DNA of 64,000 bases from Smittia aterrima (lineage: Eukaryota; Arthropoda; Insecta; Diptera; Chironomidae): contig CP093831.1 in the NCBI GenBank assembly GCA_033063855.1, positions 23,560,001-23,624,000 of the forward strand, read 5' to 3'. Each line of letters starts with the position of its first letter. Within the stretch, counting starts at the first letter, position 1. The position numbers and the translations under genes were made by a program. Of the stretch, positions 21,594 through 35,246 are shown one piece after another. The notes beneath the pieces were generated by a model, which saw only the letters and a list, made by a program, of their open reading frames with translations, was not told the DNA's origin and ran no database searches.

Positions 21594-24384
21594 CGAGAAT
21601 TAACTGCCGAGGCCTGCGCATCAATTACTGGTTTCCTAAAGTGATTGCGAAAGAGAGAAACTTGATTGCACACACGAACTCAACTTGTCAAAGACATCTT
21701 AATGTGTTTACCTATCGTTCCAGCCAAACGGATCGTCGCGATATCTGAAAAGATTTTATTTTCATTGAAAATGAAGAAATTAGGAAACGAAACAGTTCGA
21801 GTACGAAATAATTGAAGGGCTTTTCATTCGAAGAAAAATATTTCGAGTTGACAAGTCGACTCTGAACTCTCAAATTCAAAATTAAACTTTACGACATCAA
21901 ACTGAGACACCAACAAAAATCCTTCTCTTTCGAATGAAAAACCATAAAAATTTATGACGAGGAGAAATTATCATTTTGTCAACAACGCCACAAGAACATT
22001 TATGATTAATTTTTCCAAACAAATTGCATTTAATTGATGACAACTGACCAGTTTTTACCGGCAGAAGGAAAAGAAATGATTTCCAGTTAATAAATTTATT
22101 CGATTCTTAATTGAATACAAGAAATCGATAATTTTTTCTCTTCGAACTTGAACGCAAGAAAAATTAACAATTAGAGACAAATGACATTATGAGGTTTCCG
22201 CGACTCCATCACAACTTGTCGCTTGTAACTATAATTCATCGATAATCGATATCAACCGCAAAAGTCTAGAGAGAAAGATGAAATTCCATCTCGACGACAA
22301 TATCTTGGAAAGACATTCCTTCATAATTCGCATTTTTATTTAATGGATCTTGCTGTTAAGACAATTTTTTCTCGTTTTACGCGAGAGAGATATTTTAGTT
22401 TCAGGTCGTGTGATGTGTCTGGCGCTCAATGGGAATGGGAAAGCTTTAAACTTTCCCAGTACTGACTAACGCGTCATTAGTATCAAACAAACTACCGCTG
22501 ATAAGCTTCAGCAAACCACGCACCTGAATTTCATTACAAATCGTTCAATCTGAGCCGCGTTAAAGCGAAGCAATTTCATTCAAAATTTGATATTTTGGCA
22601 GCAGCGAAAATCTTTTTCATCATTTCTTCATCGACTGCGATTTTAAAGGTGGAACGCAGGCCTTATTATTATATTGATAATTTATTTTAAAATATGGATA
22701 AAGGAATCGAAAAAAAAAACTGTTCGAGATGCCGCAGATGAAAAGCACAGGGTGCTCTATCAAAAAAAAAGAGTTGTCTTCCTTCAATGAATTCACTTCT
22801 GATGTGACAAGTGCATTTGTTGTTTCACAGACAATCAAACAAGCAATTAGTCAAGTCCACCCTGTTTTAACTGAGCGCAAAAATTTCTCATAAGGACAAC
22901 AATTCTCAACTGTCTATCATCATCATCCGAACTACATCAAAAATATATAAAAATATGTTGGGCAGCGAGAAGTCGACACGAAGAAGAAGAAAAGCATCGA
23001 GACAAGATCGATTATTTCCAATTCCTTCATTTCTTGATTTTATATCGCGCTTTCGACATCCACTTGCCCGCTGCCTCGCTTTGCTTTGCCTCAACCTCGA
23101 TCTCGAAACGCAAAAAGTTTATTATTTTATTTTAACAAAAAGACTTTTTGTGTTTTTTTTTGGCGAAAAATAATTCTTATGAAAACCTGAAGCTGCTGAT
23201 TGAGCAACAAAATTCGATTACGAGCATAAATTTGATTTATTTTCGTCATTATTTTGAATGGTTCTCTTTACGCGAGAGAGACAGATCATCGGTCGCAAAA
23301 AGGAAACGCGCCAACTCCAGCAATTCTTGCATATTTTCACAGAGCAAAGAAAAAAATAAATTTTCACACTTGCACAAATAGTTTTCATGCTTTGCTTGCT
23401 CGACGGTTTGTTTTTTTCGTTCGCAGTCATTCATTAGCCGTAGATGGTCGATATGCGCGATTTCCTATAAGATCGTCTTGAGTGTTAATTAAATTTATCT
23501 CAATTGGACATGAGCTGAGCACTGAAGCTTCACGCGCATCTCACACAAATTTCCATAATTGAAGCCTCGCGAGAATCGCGAATCTGTAAGTGCTCGTTGG
23601 TAATCGATTAATTAATTACATCGAGAGCTGCAAAGGTTTGATTTATTTAACTTTTATTTTGGTAGTGGCTCGGCACTCGATGCAACGCTCGTTTTCGGTG
23701 TGAGAAAAGTCTATAATTATTGAGTTATTGCGATACGTCGAACGATTTGTAATCATTCTCTCCTCTCGGTGCGCGCAGTCAAATTATACTTTAACTTCAG
23801 TGTTTCAGGAATATCGCGAGAAATTCCCATAAATCTCTGAATCTGAACATAATTACTCTTCATTATTATCGGATTTTAATAATTTATCATTCTCCTTCCT
23901 TCTCCCCGTCGATCTTCTTCGCGAGTTTTTCCGCGCGCCAAACAGAAATTGATGTAAAAATTTATAACTTTTTTCAATTATAATTTTCATGCACGTCGCT
24001 GTGGCGTAACACATCATTAAGGCTTCTTAATGATAATAATTTCGACGCTTAATGTCGCACATTATCATTCGATAGTTTTGCGATGCGCGATCAAAGAATA
24101 ATCACACAGTTCTCTCGCCGAGATTGATGCTAATAAAGAATCAATGAAGCGACCAGATGGTCCAGTCGTTATTACACTTGTAATGCAATTTGTGATGCAA
24201 AATTATTCTTCTTTCTGATTATGTTCACACATTCCTTTATCTACCTGTAGTACGAGAAGCCTTGAGAGACGTGTAAGTCCATAGGCAGAGCATGGTGAGA
24301 GAAACTGGGATCGGGATTCATGGGGTGATGTCCTCCAAGTACGGCGGCCCATGGCGATTGAAAGTTACCTCCGGAATGGTCCAT
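21594..24384 (-). CDS. trh: trh-A distal-promoter coding exons (alternative N-terminus)
   Basis: Three exons: 24245-24384 (140 nt, starts MDHSGGNFQSPWAAVLGGHH, donor AG|GTAGAT), 21712-21744 (33 nt, RYRDDPFGWND) and 21594-21635 (42 nt, KPVIDAQASAVNS). Each ends two bases into a codon, the phase needed to join the bHLH exon at 7993; the final junction makes ...AVNSRILELRKEK. The resulting isoform is 776 residues. Each exon has a clear homologue of the same phase and order in trh-B, which is the main evidence that they are real. The 12-kb intron below 21594 contains the LRR gene cluster and the proximal exon. No promoter motif was recognised upstream of 24384. Confidence 0.85.
21745..24244. other. 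Intron of distal trh-A transcript, no gene seen
   Basis: This is the intron between the first and second distal trh-A exons. Open frames are short and show no homology I recognise. A 23-base near-palindrome (TGGGAAAG ... CTTTCCCA) lies near 22436-22460. Confidence 0.5.
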
Positions 24385-26040
24385 TGCACAACTTTAGAAT
24401 TACAATTTTATTATTTCGTTTCTCTCTTTGCACTTCCAATCAGATTTTCATTTTTATGTTTAAGAATAATTTAAAGATCATAAAATTAAAACATTTTTCC
24501 TACTCCACAACCTTTCGCGTCCAATCTCTTTGAGATTTTGCAAAATACTGAAAGCGACGATGTCGAACTTTTCTTTTCCTTCTTGTTCACGTTGCACAGG
24601 CTCCGCTGATGTTGCAAAAGATTTCTTTTACATCGCACGGCACATCACGTCGACATGAAAGCAAAGTGGTTGGGATGAACATTAAACTTCTTAGTTGTTC
24701 AGTCTGAGAGCTAAGTCGAGCGACATGCGATAAAAGGAAAAATCGTTTCGCTCTCTCTCTTCACAAATGTGATGCTCTCGTTTTGATTGCGAGAGCACTT
24801 TGAGCTCGTTCCCTTTCTTCATGTGACCCTTCAATTTATTTAATGATTTCCACAGAGTTTTCCTTCAAATTCACTTTAGTTAAAGTCCACAACACATTCC
24901 ACTTAAAGCGATAAGAGATTATGAAGCGTTTCAACCCCACGTCCCTGTTCGTTCGTTCTCTCATGGGTAAACTTAAAAATAGTAAATTGGATGGACAAAT
25001 TTTGATCCATGCGGAATGCTCCTTTCGCTTTCGGACTTCGTCAGGGAATGCTCGAAGATGCTTTGGACTCGCACAGAGAAGAGAAGGAAGGCGAAAGCGG
25101 AAGAAGTAAATAAAACACATAAAAAGAGTTTCTTCCGAAAGTAATTTACAACGAATGACCAAATAACCTTATTTTTTACGATTTTATATTCACGTGACTC
25201 AAATTTCTTATTGAATGTGATGTTTTATTTAAGGAACTCGACGGGAGAAAAGCACTCGGCACGTTCACTCAACGTTTTCTTTCTTCTCTCATCAAAGAAC
25301 ACTTTTATTCTCATTATAGTTTCTTTTATGTTCTTAAAGTTTTTCTTTAAATGAATCTTCCTGAGTGAACTGGAGTCTTAAGGGACAACAACGTCAAAAC
25401 TCTAATAACTTAATCAATTTCCCCGGAAAGTGAAGTTCGCTCAACACTTCTCGTCACACCATTTAACAAATTAGCTTCTTTCAACTAACTTCGTCGCTAT
25501 GCGATGCAATTAATCACTTTCTGCTTGATGAAATGCGAGTTTTCTCATGGAAAATTAATTTGTTTGCTTGTTTGTTCTCGAACTCGAAGAAGGGTTGGAA
25601 AATAAATTTTAAACAATATTTTATCGCAATCATATTTAACGATGAAGAATTTATTTCGCATGTTGACTTTTGAAATTGTTTCATTTGCATATGGAAATGA
25701 CGGAAAACTTATTTTACTGTTTAACCTTTTGGAAGGAAAGTGGAAAAGTTTTTCCTTTTGACTTCAAGTGGAGGGTGAAGAGATTTTATTTTGGAAACAG
25801 TTTAATCCTCAGTTTTGACCCAAATATGTTCAACATGTGATAGTTAATCCATTACGGACATTGAGAGCTCTTGAGGTTGTGTGTCTTGTTGACTTTATTG
25901 CCCACAGAAATAGGATTTTAATATTGCAACAGATTTATTTTATGACAATCCCAGAAGAAAATTGAACAATTAAATTTAGCAAATCACAAACATTCTCCAA
26001 GAGAAACTCTCACATTAAACAAACAACAAATTACAAATCT
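24385..26040. other. Intergenic region: distal trh-A promoter side and IR-1 3' flank
   Basis: No coding exon is supported. The part next to 24384 should hold the distal trh-A promoter and 5' UTR. AAGTTGTGCAATGGA around the ATG closely matches the context of the trh-B distal ATG. A TTTATT at 25933-25938 is a candidate polyadenylation signal for IR-1. Confidence 0.5.
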
Positions 26041-28029
26041 TTAGAATTTGTTCTGAACTCTGAAAAAAGCCTCCAAAATGTATTTGGACACAAAATAATC
26101 TTTCAGTGTGACCAACCATTCCATTAAAAATGCGATGAGAGTAAAGACCAGGCTTGTTGACCAGATAACGAATCCTGGTTCTAGTTTATGCATTGTCAGT
26201 ACTCTCGGGCCTTCAATTATCAAATGCTTCAATCGTTGAGTGCGAATCACCCTGCTAGCCCAATCATCTTCAAAATGTTTAATGATTCCAGCATTGAAAA
26301 GCTGCTGAGACTTCGCCTCGAAGATTCCCACGAAATGATGGTGACGCGCGAAACCCAATCCACACATTTCAATGTAAAGAATTTCTTTTCTCAATCTCTT
26401 CTCGATTTGCCCATTTGTTTGTTTTGCCAGAAGTGCTTCAGCCATAGGCTCCATCTGAATAGCTTTTTTGAAATTAGGTTCAAAGAGGTTTTGAGTTAGA
26501 TCCGTTGTAAAAAAGTTTACGGTGACAATTTTTCCACTAAAAAAATAAAATGTTTAAATATTTAATTTTCATAATCAGACCTTGTCAAATTAGTCTTAAC
26601 CTGGTCGTTATTTTGGAAAACGGATATTTTTTAGTGAAATCTTCTTCCATGTAAAATGTGTAGCCTTTCTCGATCATCTCATCGACTGTTTGAACTTCTG
26701 GTTTCGCAATATCTTTTGTCATGAACTCGTACATTTTGCCTTGCCACGCGGTTCTGATGATCAAGCAGAAGAGAATGAACAACATCGTCAAGTATCTGGC
26801 GAAGTTTCTTTGAGGCAAAACGTCTTGTGAGATCCCAAAAAAGATCTGAATGACGTTGAGTGCTGGCGTCGAAATATTCGAGCCAATGATGAAATCTCTT
26901 ATCGATCGCTTCACGAAATACAAAATCAGAATCGTGGCGAACGACGCTACGAAAGTTGATCCAATCAAAGCCCAAGTGAAGAAGTCAAAAGGCATCACCA
27001 GCTTCTCATATTCAGAGTAATTGTCACTTGGTGGAACCGCCAACCTTATTGGACGGTATTCTACAGGCCAGGAAATGAAGATTGGTTTCTCAACCTTATC
27101 AGGATGAGAAGTATTGAAACCAGGGTCTCTGCAAAAAAATGTATTAAGAGAAATGTGACATCCAACAAAACACTTTTTAGTTACCCTATTTTTGCTTTTC
27201 CATAATTAGAGTCGTAACACCTATCTCTAACTGAAGCATCTACTTGTGTCTTCTTGAAAAATGTACGTTTTGCTGACACAGTTTGATAGTTGAGATGTTT
27301 TCTCATCTCAGTTATTATGACGTCAGGAAATCCCATACGCAAATCAGGATAAAAAATAATCTCGCAATTGTGAAAGCTCTTCAACTTTTCAAAAACGAAT
27401 TTATCGTTTTGCCATTTTTCCGTGAGTTTGTCAAAGCTGTTGACTTCCTGTAGGTGAAGTTTTCCGCATTTTCCGGGAGAATACCAAAGAAACGTCATGA
27501 GCCTCACGAATTTCTCTTCTTCATAAAGAAAGTATTCGTATTGGATGATGTCCTGGAGATCTCTTCGAAAATAGTAATTAGAGTATTGATCAGCGACATT
27601 CGACGGCTTTCTACTGACGTCTAAAGCCAACGATTCGATGTTATCAACGCTTGCTGTTTGACAGTAAACGAAAAGTTGCAATGGTTTGTGAAAATCACTT
27701 GTCATGAATAGTTTCTGGTTGAATTTGCGAAGCTTTTCGAATGAGTCGAAGGTCAAGAACGCTGAGGACTTGAGTTGAATTTTGTTGGCGTCAATCTCAA
27801 GGTTTTGCAGTTTGAATGGCATTCCCTTCTCATTCAATCTTTCAATCATCAGCCACGTCATCGTATCGGAGTGGACGCCATAATTGTTGATGAACATTCT
27901 TGTTTCCAATCGGAACAAATGACTTGTTACGTTCTCAAAAGCCACAGAAAGTGAATTTTCTAACTCCGAGATGCTGGGTATGTCACAAACAACACTCACA
28001 CACAAAAATATCAAAGCTAAAGTCTTCAT
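26041..28029 (-). CDS. Divergent ionotropic receptor, IR-1
   Basis: Three exons, 27185-28029, 26601-27128 and 26041-26536, giving 622 residues with consistent phases. The signal peptide is MKTLALIFLCVSVVCD, followed by ~250 residues of extracellular domain. The channel region is the chemosensory IR branch of ionotropic glutamate receptors: a short S1 leading into LAVPPSDNYSEYEKLVMPF, M1 (FFTWALIGSTFVASFATILI), M2/pore with RNFARYLTMLFILFCLIIRT and AWQGKMYEFM, an S2 lobe, and M3 (GFVIWSTSLVFTLIAFLMEW). S1 is very short between the LNYQ segment and PVEYRP, so the usual amino-acid-binding residues cannot be placed. The role is probably ligand-gated chemosensation; the ligand is unknown. It pairs in tandem with IR-2. 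Confidence 0.88.
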
Positions 28030-28238
28030 TTCAACTTTTTTATTCAACGACGACAATCAAACTAAAATTTTTATTCATGATCCTTGATAAATGTTCGACA
28101 CACTTAGGTTTGACTCGTCAATTACGATAAGAAAGTTTGTTTACATGAGGCATTTCACAGTTTGACGGAACACACAAATTTTATCAAAAATAAACAAGAG
28201 TCTAGTTACAAGACATAAATTATGAATTGTATACATTT

Positions 28239-30370
28239 TTAATGACTACCACTTTGGTCACGGAAAAAAGCCTCCAAAATGTATTTGCTCACAAAATAAT
28301 CTTTAAGTGTGACCAACCATTCCATTAAAAATGCGATGAGAGTAAAGACCAGGCTTGTCGACCAGATAACGAATCCTGGTTCAAGTAAATGCATTGTCAG
28401 TATCCTTGGGTCTTCAATTTTAAAATTCTTCAATCGTTGACTACGAATCTTTTCCTTTCGAAAATCCTCATAAAAATGTTTGATGATTCCAGCATTGAAA
28501 AGCTGCTGAGACTTGGCATCGAAGATCCCCACGAAATGATGATGAGGCGTGAAGACCATACCGCACATTTCAGTATAAAGAATTTCTTTTCTCAATCTCT
28601 TTTCGTATCGTCCTTTGGTCATTACTGCCATAAACACTTCTGCCGAGGGATCCGATTGTATAGCTCCATTAAAATTAGTTTTAAATATTTTTTCACGAAA
28701 TGAGACCATATTACTGTTATTCGCAATTTTTGCACTGAAATAAATAAAATGTTTAAATATTTAATTTTCATAATCAGACCATGTCAAATTAGTCTTACTT
28801 GGTCGTTATTTTGGATTCCGGATATTTTTCAGTGAAATGTGTTTCCATGTAGAAAGTGTAACCTTTCTCTATCATCTCATCGACTGTTTGAACTTCTGGT
28901 TTTGCAATATCTTTCTGCATAAACTCGTACATCTTGCCTTGCCACGCTGTTCTGATGATCAAGCAGAACAAGATGAACAACACCGTCAAATATCTGGCGA
29001 AGTTTCTTTGAGGCAAAACTGATTGGGGGATTCCGAAAAAGATCTGAATGACATTGAGTGCTGGCGTCGAGATGTTTGAGCCAATGATGAAATCTCTTAT
29101 CGATCGCTTCACGAAATACAAAATCAGAATCGTTACTAATGAAGCCAAAAAAGTCGATGCAATCAAAGCCCAAGTGAAGAAGTCAAAAGGCATCACCAGC
29201 TTCTCGTATTCAGAGTAATTGTCACTTGGGGGGACTGCCAGTCTTACTGGAAGATACTCAACAGGCCACGTGATGAAGTTAAGTCTTTCATTCTTTTTAC
29301 CGGGAGTGTTGTTGCGTGGTATCCTTAAATAAATAAATGTTAAAATAAATGTCTCGAAAATACCATTTAACCGAACTTTAATTTCTTTCGTACTTCTGTC
29401 TGAACTAGTAGCCTCAAATAAATTTAAATTATACTTTTCAGACAGGATTACGAATTTTTTTTATCGTTTAGCGAATTTAAAAAGTAGCAAAATTTTGTTG
29501 TCATTACTCCATTTTCTTTTTTCTGGTATAAGAGTTGTAACAACCATCATAAACTGAGACATCTATCATCGGGAATTTTTCCGAAAATGTTATTGCTGTC
29601 CGATAGTTTAGTGGCTTCTTCATCTCAGTTATTATTCTGGTAGGATACCCGTATCCAATATCAGGATAAGGGAAGAATCTAATTTCACAATTGTGAAAAT
29701 TCCTCAATTTTTCAATCACAAATTTATCGTTGTTCCATTTTTCCGCGAGTTTGTCGAATCTGTTGACTTCTTGCAAATGAAGTTTTCCGCATTTTCCAGG
29801 CGAATACCAAAGAAACGTCATCAGCCAAACGAATTTCTTGTCTTCAACAAGAAAGTATTCGTATTGGATAATGTCCTCGAGATCTCTACGAAAAGAACGA
29901 GAATATTCGGCTTTAATGTTTTGATATCGATCAGCGACATTCGAAGGCTTGTCAATAACGTCAAATTCCAACGCTTCGATGTCTTTGATCGTAGCTCCTT
30001 CGCAATAAACGAAAAGTTGAATCGGATTGTAGAACTCATTTGTTAAATTCAGTTTTTTGTTGAATTGGCGAAGCTTTTCGAATGTGTTAAATGTCAAAAA
30101 TGCTGAAGAGCCGAGACGAATTTCGTTGGCGTCAATCTCAAGGTTCTGCAGTTTGAATGGCATTTCCTTCTCGTTCAATCTTTTGAGCATCAGCCACGTC
30201 ATCGTTTCTGAGTCGACACCATAATTGTTGATGAACATTCTTGTTTCCAATCGAAACAAATGATTTGTTACGTTCTCAAAAGCCACAGAAAGTGAAATAT
30301 CTAATTCTGAGATGCTGTGTAGGTCACAAACAACACTGGCACACAAAAATATTAAAGCTAAAGTCTTCAT
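28239..30370 (-). CDS. Divergent ionotropic receptor, IR-2
   Basis: Three exons, 29508-30370, 28799-29323 and 28239-28734, giving 627 residues; intron positions and phases match IR-1 and the last exon has the same length (496 nt). The signal peptide is MKTLALIFLCASVVCD. M1, the pore (RTAWQGKMYEFM) and M3 are nearly identical to IR-1, while the N-terminal ligand-facing domain has diverged more and carries small indels, as expected for receptors tuned to different ligands. The donor of exon 1 is GA|GTAATG, weaker than usual but the only one nearby that keeps the frame. It lies upstream of IR-1 on the same strand. Confidence 0.87.
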
Positions 30371-32683
30371 TTCAACTTTTTTATTCAAGAACGGAAACAA
30401 AACTAAACTTCCTTAACTGATATCACAAACTATCGATATTAGGGATTGTTCGTCAATTGAGTAAACAAAGTTCTTAAACTTCCTGAAAGCCTATTTTCAT
30501 TTATTGATCAGCAAAATTTTCAAAAGCTGCCCAGGCAATTATTTCAATTTAATCTCCTTACTCAATCGCGTTCTTTTAAGGAAACAAGAGAATCAATGTC
30601 AACGTTGTTTTACATTAATCATTCTCAAGTAACTAAAATCTGATTAGCTTTGTCTAGCTTGTTGCAACAACCTTGGTAAGAAAAGGTCGAGAGTCTCAGT
30701 TATCGACCATACTTTCTACAAGCGATGAGATTAAGGATGACACTTCTGAAGAGTTTTAAATAATTTTTGTAGTTTCCAAAAGAAAAAGAAAATTTATTAC
30801 TGCAAAAATATTCTCACAAGAAAATATTTTTCTTTTTCTGTCATTCTTGAATGTTCTCAAGTCAAAACCTTAGAAGACTTCATCATCAAATGAAATGATC
30901 TACCGATGAAAATTTATAATTTCGCTGCGATTCGAATGGAGCGAGCATTCATTGTTCTCGATTGCGTTTCATGTTCCCGAAGAGATTTGTGTGATTGCAC
31001 GATAATCAATAATGAAGCATTCCATCACCTTCTTCTTCCTTTTGCTTTAAGCTAAAGTTTTTCTCCAATATTTCACATAATTTCCTCTCATCTGCTGTTG
31101 GGCGCTGCTCATCTCTCAGAGCCTTCAGCCGACAGTTTTATTCAAATTTTCCAACTACATCCAATTCAGTTTCATTTATTATTTCGTACTTCTTCCTTCT
31201 TCTTCTTCATCTGCTGCTGCTGCTGCTTGTGCTCTCATGTTTTGTATGATAAATGGAATAACAGATTTCGATCACGTAGGAAACTTTTACGTGTCGTGGA
31301 TATCAAAAAAAGAAAAGCAAAAAGAATTCCCGTTTTATTATCGCGCAGCAAAGAAATTTAAGACAATTTTGATGTCGCTCGCATCGCCGAAACGAGAGGA
31401 ACTTCAAAAGATATTGCAGTCGCTGGAATTTTCGGTAAGTCACACAGAAGGTGACAGCACAAATGGTGCGAACACATTCCATGTTCAAAGCAATGTCCGA
31501 ACTTGAAGGAAAATTGAATAATTCGAATGAAGTCGGGAGTCGATTTATTTATTCATCTCTCTCACTCTCGATTTAATAAGTTCCTTACTCACAGTCCACT
31601 GGCTTTCAATCGAATCCGATTGAGATTTCCTTCATGAAAATAAATGTCTTTTCTCAGCTTTGACGGTCTTCGCCTTTCACATCTCAATCGTCCGACTTTT
31701 ATTTTTCACCATTTCCACATTATTTAGTTTCGCTTTTGCACTCACTTTTCGGAAACTTCCCTCGAAGGTATTGATTTGCTTCTTCCCATATGAGTAAACA
31801 ACAAAAGGCGAGAACAAAAAGCCAGAGCTGAAAATGGAAATCGCTTGACAGTAATCTGACTTTTATTGGATTTAATTGTTATGTAATTCTCTGTTTGTTG
31901 TTATCGGCTCTCGACTGTTGATCGAAGTCGGCTGATATTAAAAAGAAAGAAATTTAATGAAAATTGAGGGAAATAAAATTTGAGAGAAAATGTTTAATCT
32001 CTTGAAAATGTTAGACTTCAAGAAAGTGATAAAATTAATCGATTTTTGACCTTGAACATTGTTCGTTCTTCTTCTCATGCATAATTTAAAATAAAAGACA
32101 CAAGCTCAACTTGGACAGAACATGACAAAGGGAATCGCCGAACCCTTCAGTTTCTTTTAACCTCCTTCGATAAAAGTTGAACTTATTCTCTCGATTTATA
32201 TCGTTCACTCTCGCCAAAAATCTAAATTCTCTCGCAGCCGCAAATGTATCTCAACAGTTGCACAACATTGTTGGTAAGGCACAACGAGATCAAAATGTTT
32301 TATGTGAGAAACTCGTTTCATGCGAGATTCATGAATCTGTCTGTGAAATGGGAGGTTGTTCTTTCATTTTTGCCGTCTCAATATCAGTAACACAAAATAT
32401 TCCGAAGACATTGGACGTAAAAAAAGTCGATGGTGCGCAGAGAGTGAAGAAAAAAGAAAAAACTTGTGAAATTTTTTCGCTTCCAAGAAAGAAAAAAAAA
32501 GTGAAAAAAAGTAAATAATTTCGCAACTGAAATTAATTTGTTATCACGTGGTGCAAACAATACTTGAAATGTTCTCGTCGTCGTGAAATGCGTGAGAATT
32601 AAAGAGAAAAAGTCGATAAAAATATTTTGTCGATAATTCCAAAAAAAAAAATTAAAAAAAGGAAAATCTTGTAAAATTGTGCA
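30371..32683. other. Intergenic region between IR-2 and the distal trh-B start
   Basis: No recognisable coding exon. A GTAAGT donor-like site at 31435 follows an open stretch and could belong to a 5' UTR exon of trh-B, but no partner acceptor could be fixed. Bases before 32684 are A-rich and end in AAATTGTGCAATGGA, matching the trh-A distal start context. Confidence 0.4.
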
Positions 32684-35246
32684 ATGGATCACGCAAGTGC
32701 CAGTTTCGCCTCACCGTGGGCTGCTGCTGTTTTGGGTGGACATGCAATGGGTTCAACAAACAACGAACACGGCTTTGGACATCACGGATTATCAATGGAT
32801 TTACACGGATACTCATACTACAGGTGTGAACGAAACATCGAAAATATTTTTATAAACGCAATAATGTGATTAACAAGTTGGAACGAAAGGAGAGAGATAA
32901 AGTGTTGAGTGATTTATGGGGACGTCGTCGTCTTTTGTGCTACATGAGAAGCTGAAGATAATTCGACCACAAAAGCGTCTCTCGAAAGATGAGACATTTA
33001 AAGTTTTGTTTACGATTTCACGCTGTCGTTTCCATTTTTAAGCTAACAAACTTTAAATTTACATAAATTCCCGCGGAATTATCATGACAATTAACAGCAA
33101 GTGTTTGTTAACAGTTCAGCACGCGTTGAAAAGCATATTTATGTAAATCACTGCCCATTTTCTCTCCGTGTGAGAGACGAAATCAGCAGCGACGGTAAAT
33201 GCTGATGCAACGGAAATTTTGACAGAATCGCGAGAAAAAATTCCTCCAAACTCGATCGGCAGGAAAAAAAAGTTTTTTTTTGTTCGTCGAAGCGAAAAAT
33301 TGAAGTTTCATTCGCTCTCTTTGCTACATTCAATAAGCTTTCCGTGCTGCGAATACGAGATATCGAAAGACACAAAATCAATTTCTTGCTTCTGCTGCAT
33401 TGAAAAATCATGTGGTAATTACTGGTCGCTAATTAAAGATAAAGACAATCGATAATGAAGAAGAAGAAGATTGTGCAAAGAAACATGTTTTGCAGTTGAG
33501 ATCTTTCGCTTTCCGTCTTATTGTTTCTCGATCGCGGAGAAGTTAAAGCAAAAGGAAAAATCGGTAAGCAACACGTTGCGAAATTCCTTCAACTCTCCAG
33601 AAGCAGAAAAATAATTATTTTACAATTGTAAATCAAAACCTTGCTGGCTAATTGCTCACCGAACCACAATTAATTGTGAGCTATCGTTTAATTGATCGTT
33701 GATGTCTGGCGAGCCATTGTCTTTCACTTTCTCGAGAGTTTTCACATCGCGATTATCTAAATTGACATGTGGTCACTGCTGCAGTAGCAAATCAACTTGC
33801 GGAAAATGAATTCAATTTGTTTTGATGGTTTATTATATGCAAACGGCGAGTCAACAATTTGTGCAACTCTCGAGCTTATCAAACGAGAAACTCACTCGAA
33901 AATTATTTGCAAACAAAAGAATAAATTTTGAGTTGCTTTGTTGCATTTGGACGATTGAAAGCAAAACAAGGAAAAACTGTCGCTCGAGAGTCAATCAGTG
34001 AAGAGAAAAGAAAAATCATAAAACGCGATGAACTTGATAAACAGCAAAACGAAAATTTAAATTTGCAAAGCAAGAATAGTTTAACAACTTTATATCAAAA
34101 CTTTTCAGCCGATATCGAGACGATCCATTCTGTTGGAGTGAAAGGTGAGTCCACTTTCTTTACTTGACCGGAAATTGAATGTTTCACATTCAAAATTATT
34201 CTCAAGAGGTTATGAGCCCTTTAACGAAGTCAGTGACTGTGTGAAGCATTTAAAATTAAAACAATTTTCCACTGCGCCAAGAATTTTTCCTTTTAAAATA
34301 ATTACCCATCGTTTGTACATTTTTCCGATGAAAAACAATCAAAATAATTCAATAAATCAACACGAGGGAGAGAAATGAACGTTAATGACGGTCAATAAAT
34401 GCGATCAGAGAGCTTCGCGATAAAATTTCCAGTTTTGCAACTTTTTTTTTCTGTTCTCGCCGATGATTTTGTTTTCGTCGAGTTCGATTGTCAAGTTTTC
34501 TTTTCCCAATCGCAATGTTTTGATTTTTTTTCCTTCTCTTTCGTCAATCACTTTGTCTCGTTGAAACTGTTTCGCGAAACAAAACGCGAATCTCTTTCTT
34601 CATAGTCGCGCAGCAAGTTCGTAGTGCGCGCAAAAAGCGCAACTTGCATTTCATTTCATCTTCCAGTCTTTCCCATCCAGTTTCGTTGAATATTCAAGCG
34701 GCAGCAAAAACTTCTTTCGGCATGAAAGATTTCTTCTCAAGGAATTTTCATTTATGGTCAAAGCAACGTGTGTTCAAAGAAGCGTGCCGGTCTCCGACTC
34801 CTATTTTCCTCTTCTTGCAACGCACAAAAAACACTTCAGAGTCGATGACGGGAATGCAAGAAGGGAGAAAACTGTCGCAATGTGAAAAACTAGTCAGTCT
34901 CATAAAAGGAATCTCAATTTTCATTTAATGCTTTCAGCGTTTATTCCATTTCTGATAGACTTCCAACTCCGAATGCTACTTATAAATGCATGAGGAACAT
35001 AAAATCGAATATTCAATGAACTAGTAGGAACAATGACCAAAGGGAGAGATTCTTGCGATGAGAGTCTTAATTAATTAGATTTGCTGACGTTCCGGCATCT
35101 TGAGAATTCTTTTCCGTGGAATTGTCACCTCCGCTTTCAGCTTAATTTATGTAGAAATGTACTAATTAGACGTTTTTTCTCTTTACTTTTTCAAGCAGAA
35201 AGCCATCGTTAGACGAAGTCAATCAAGCGACAGCCGTTAATTCACG
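32684..35246 (+). CDS. trh: trh-B distal-promoter coding exons (alternative N-terminus)
   Basis: Three exons: 32684-32823 (140 nt, starts MDHASASFASPWAAAVLGGH, donor AG|GTGTGA), 34109-34144 (36 nt, RYRDDPFCWSE) and 35199-35246 (48 nt, KPSLDEVNQATAVNS). The phases match trh-A, and the last exon joins the bHLH exon at 40507 to make ...AVNSRILELRKEK. The first exon is 140 nt in both paralogues. The resulting isoform is 784 residues, or 766 without the 54-nt exon at 42768-42821. The intron after 35246 (3.3 kb to the proximal exon) holds no nested gene, unlike its trh-A counterpart. Confidence 0.85.

Noticed and set aside
31098..31506. Overlapping frames with a polycysteine run and a GTAAGT donor-like site
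   Set aside because: The run comes from a TGC/CTG repeat; it may be a 5' UTR exon of trh-B, but no coding evidence supports a gene.
32177..32692. Lysine- or phenylalanine-rich frames on both strands upstream of trh-B
   Set aside because: They are by-products of poly-A/poly-T runs.
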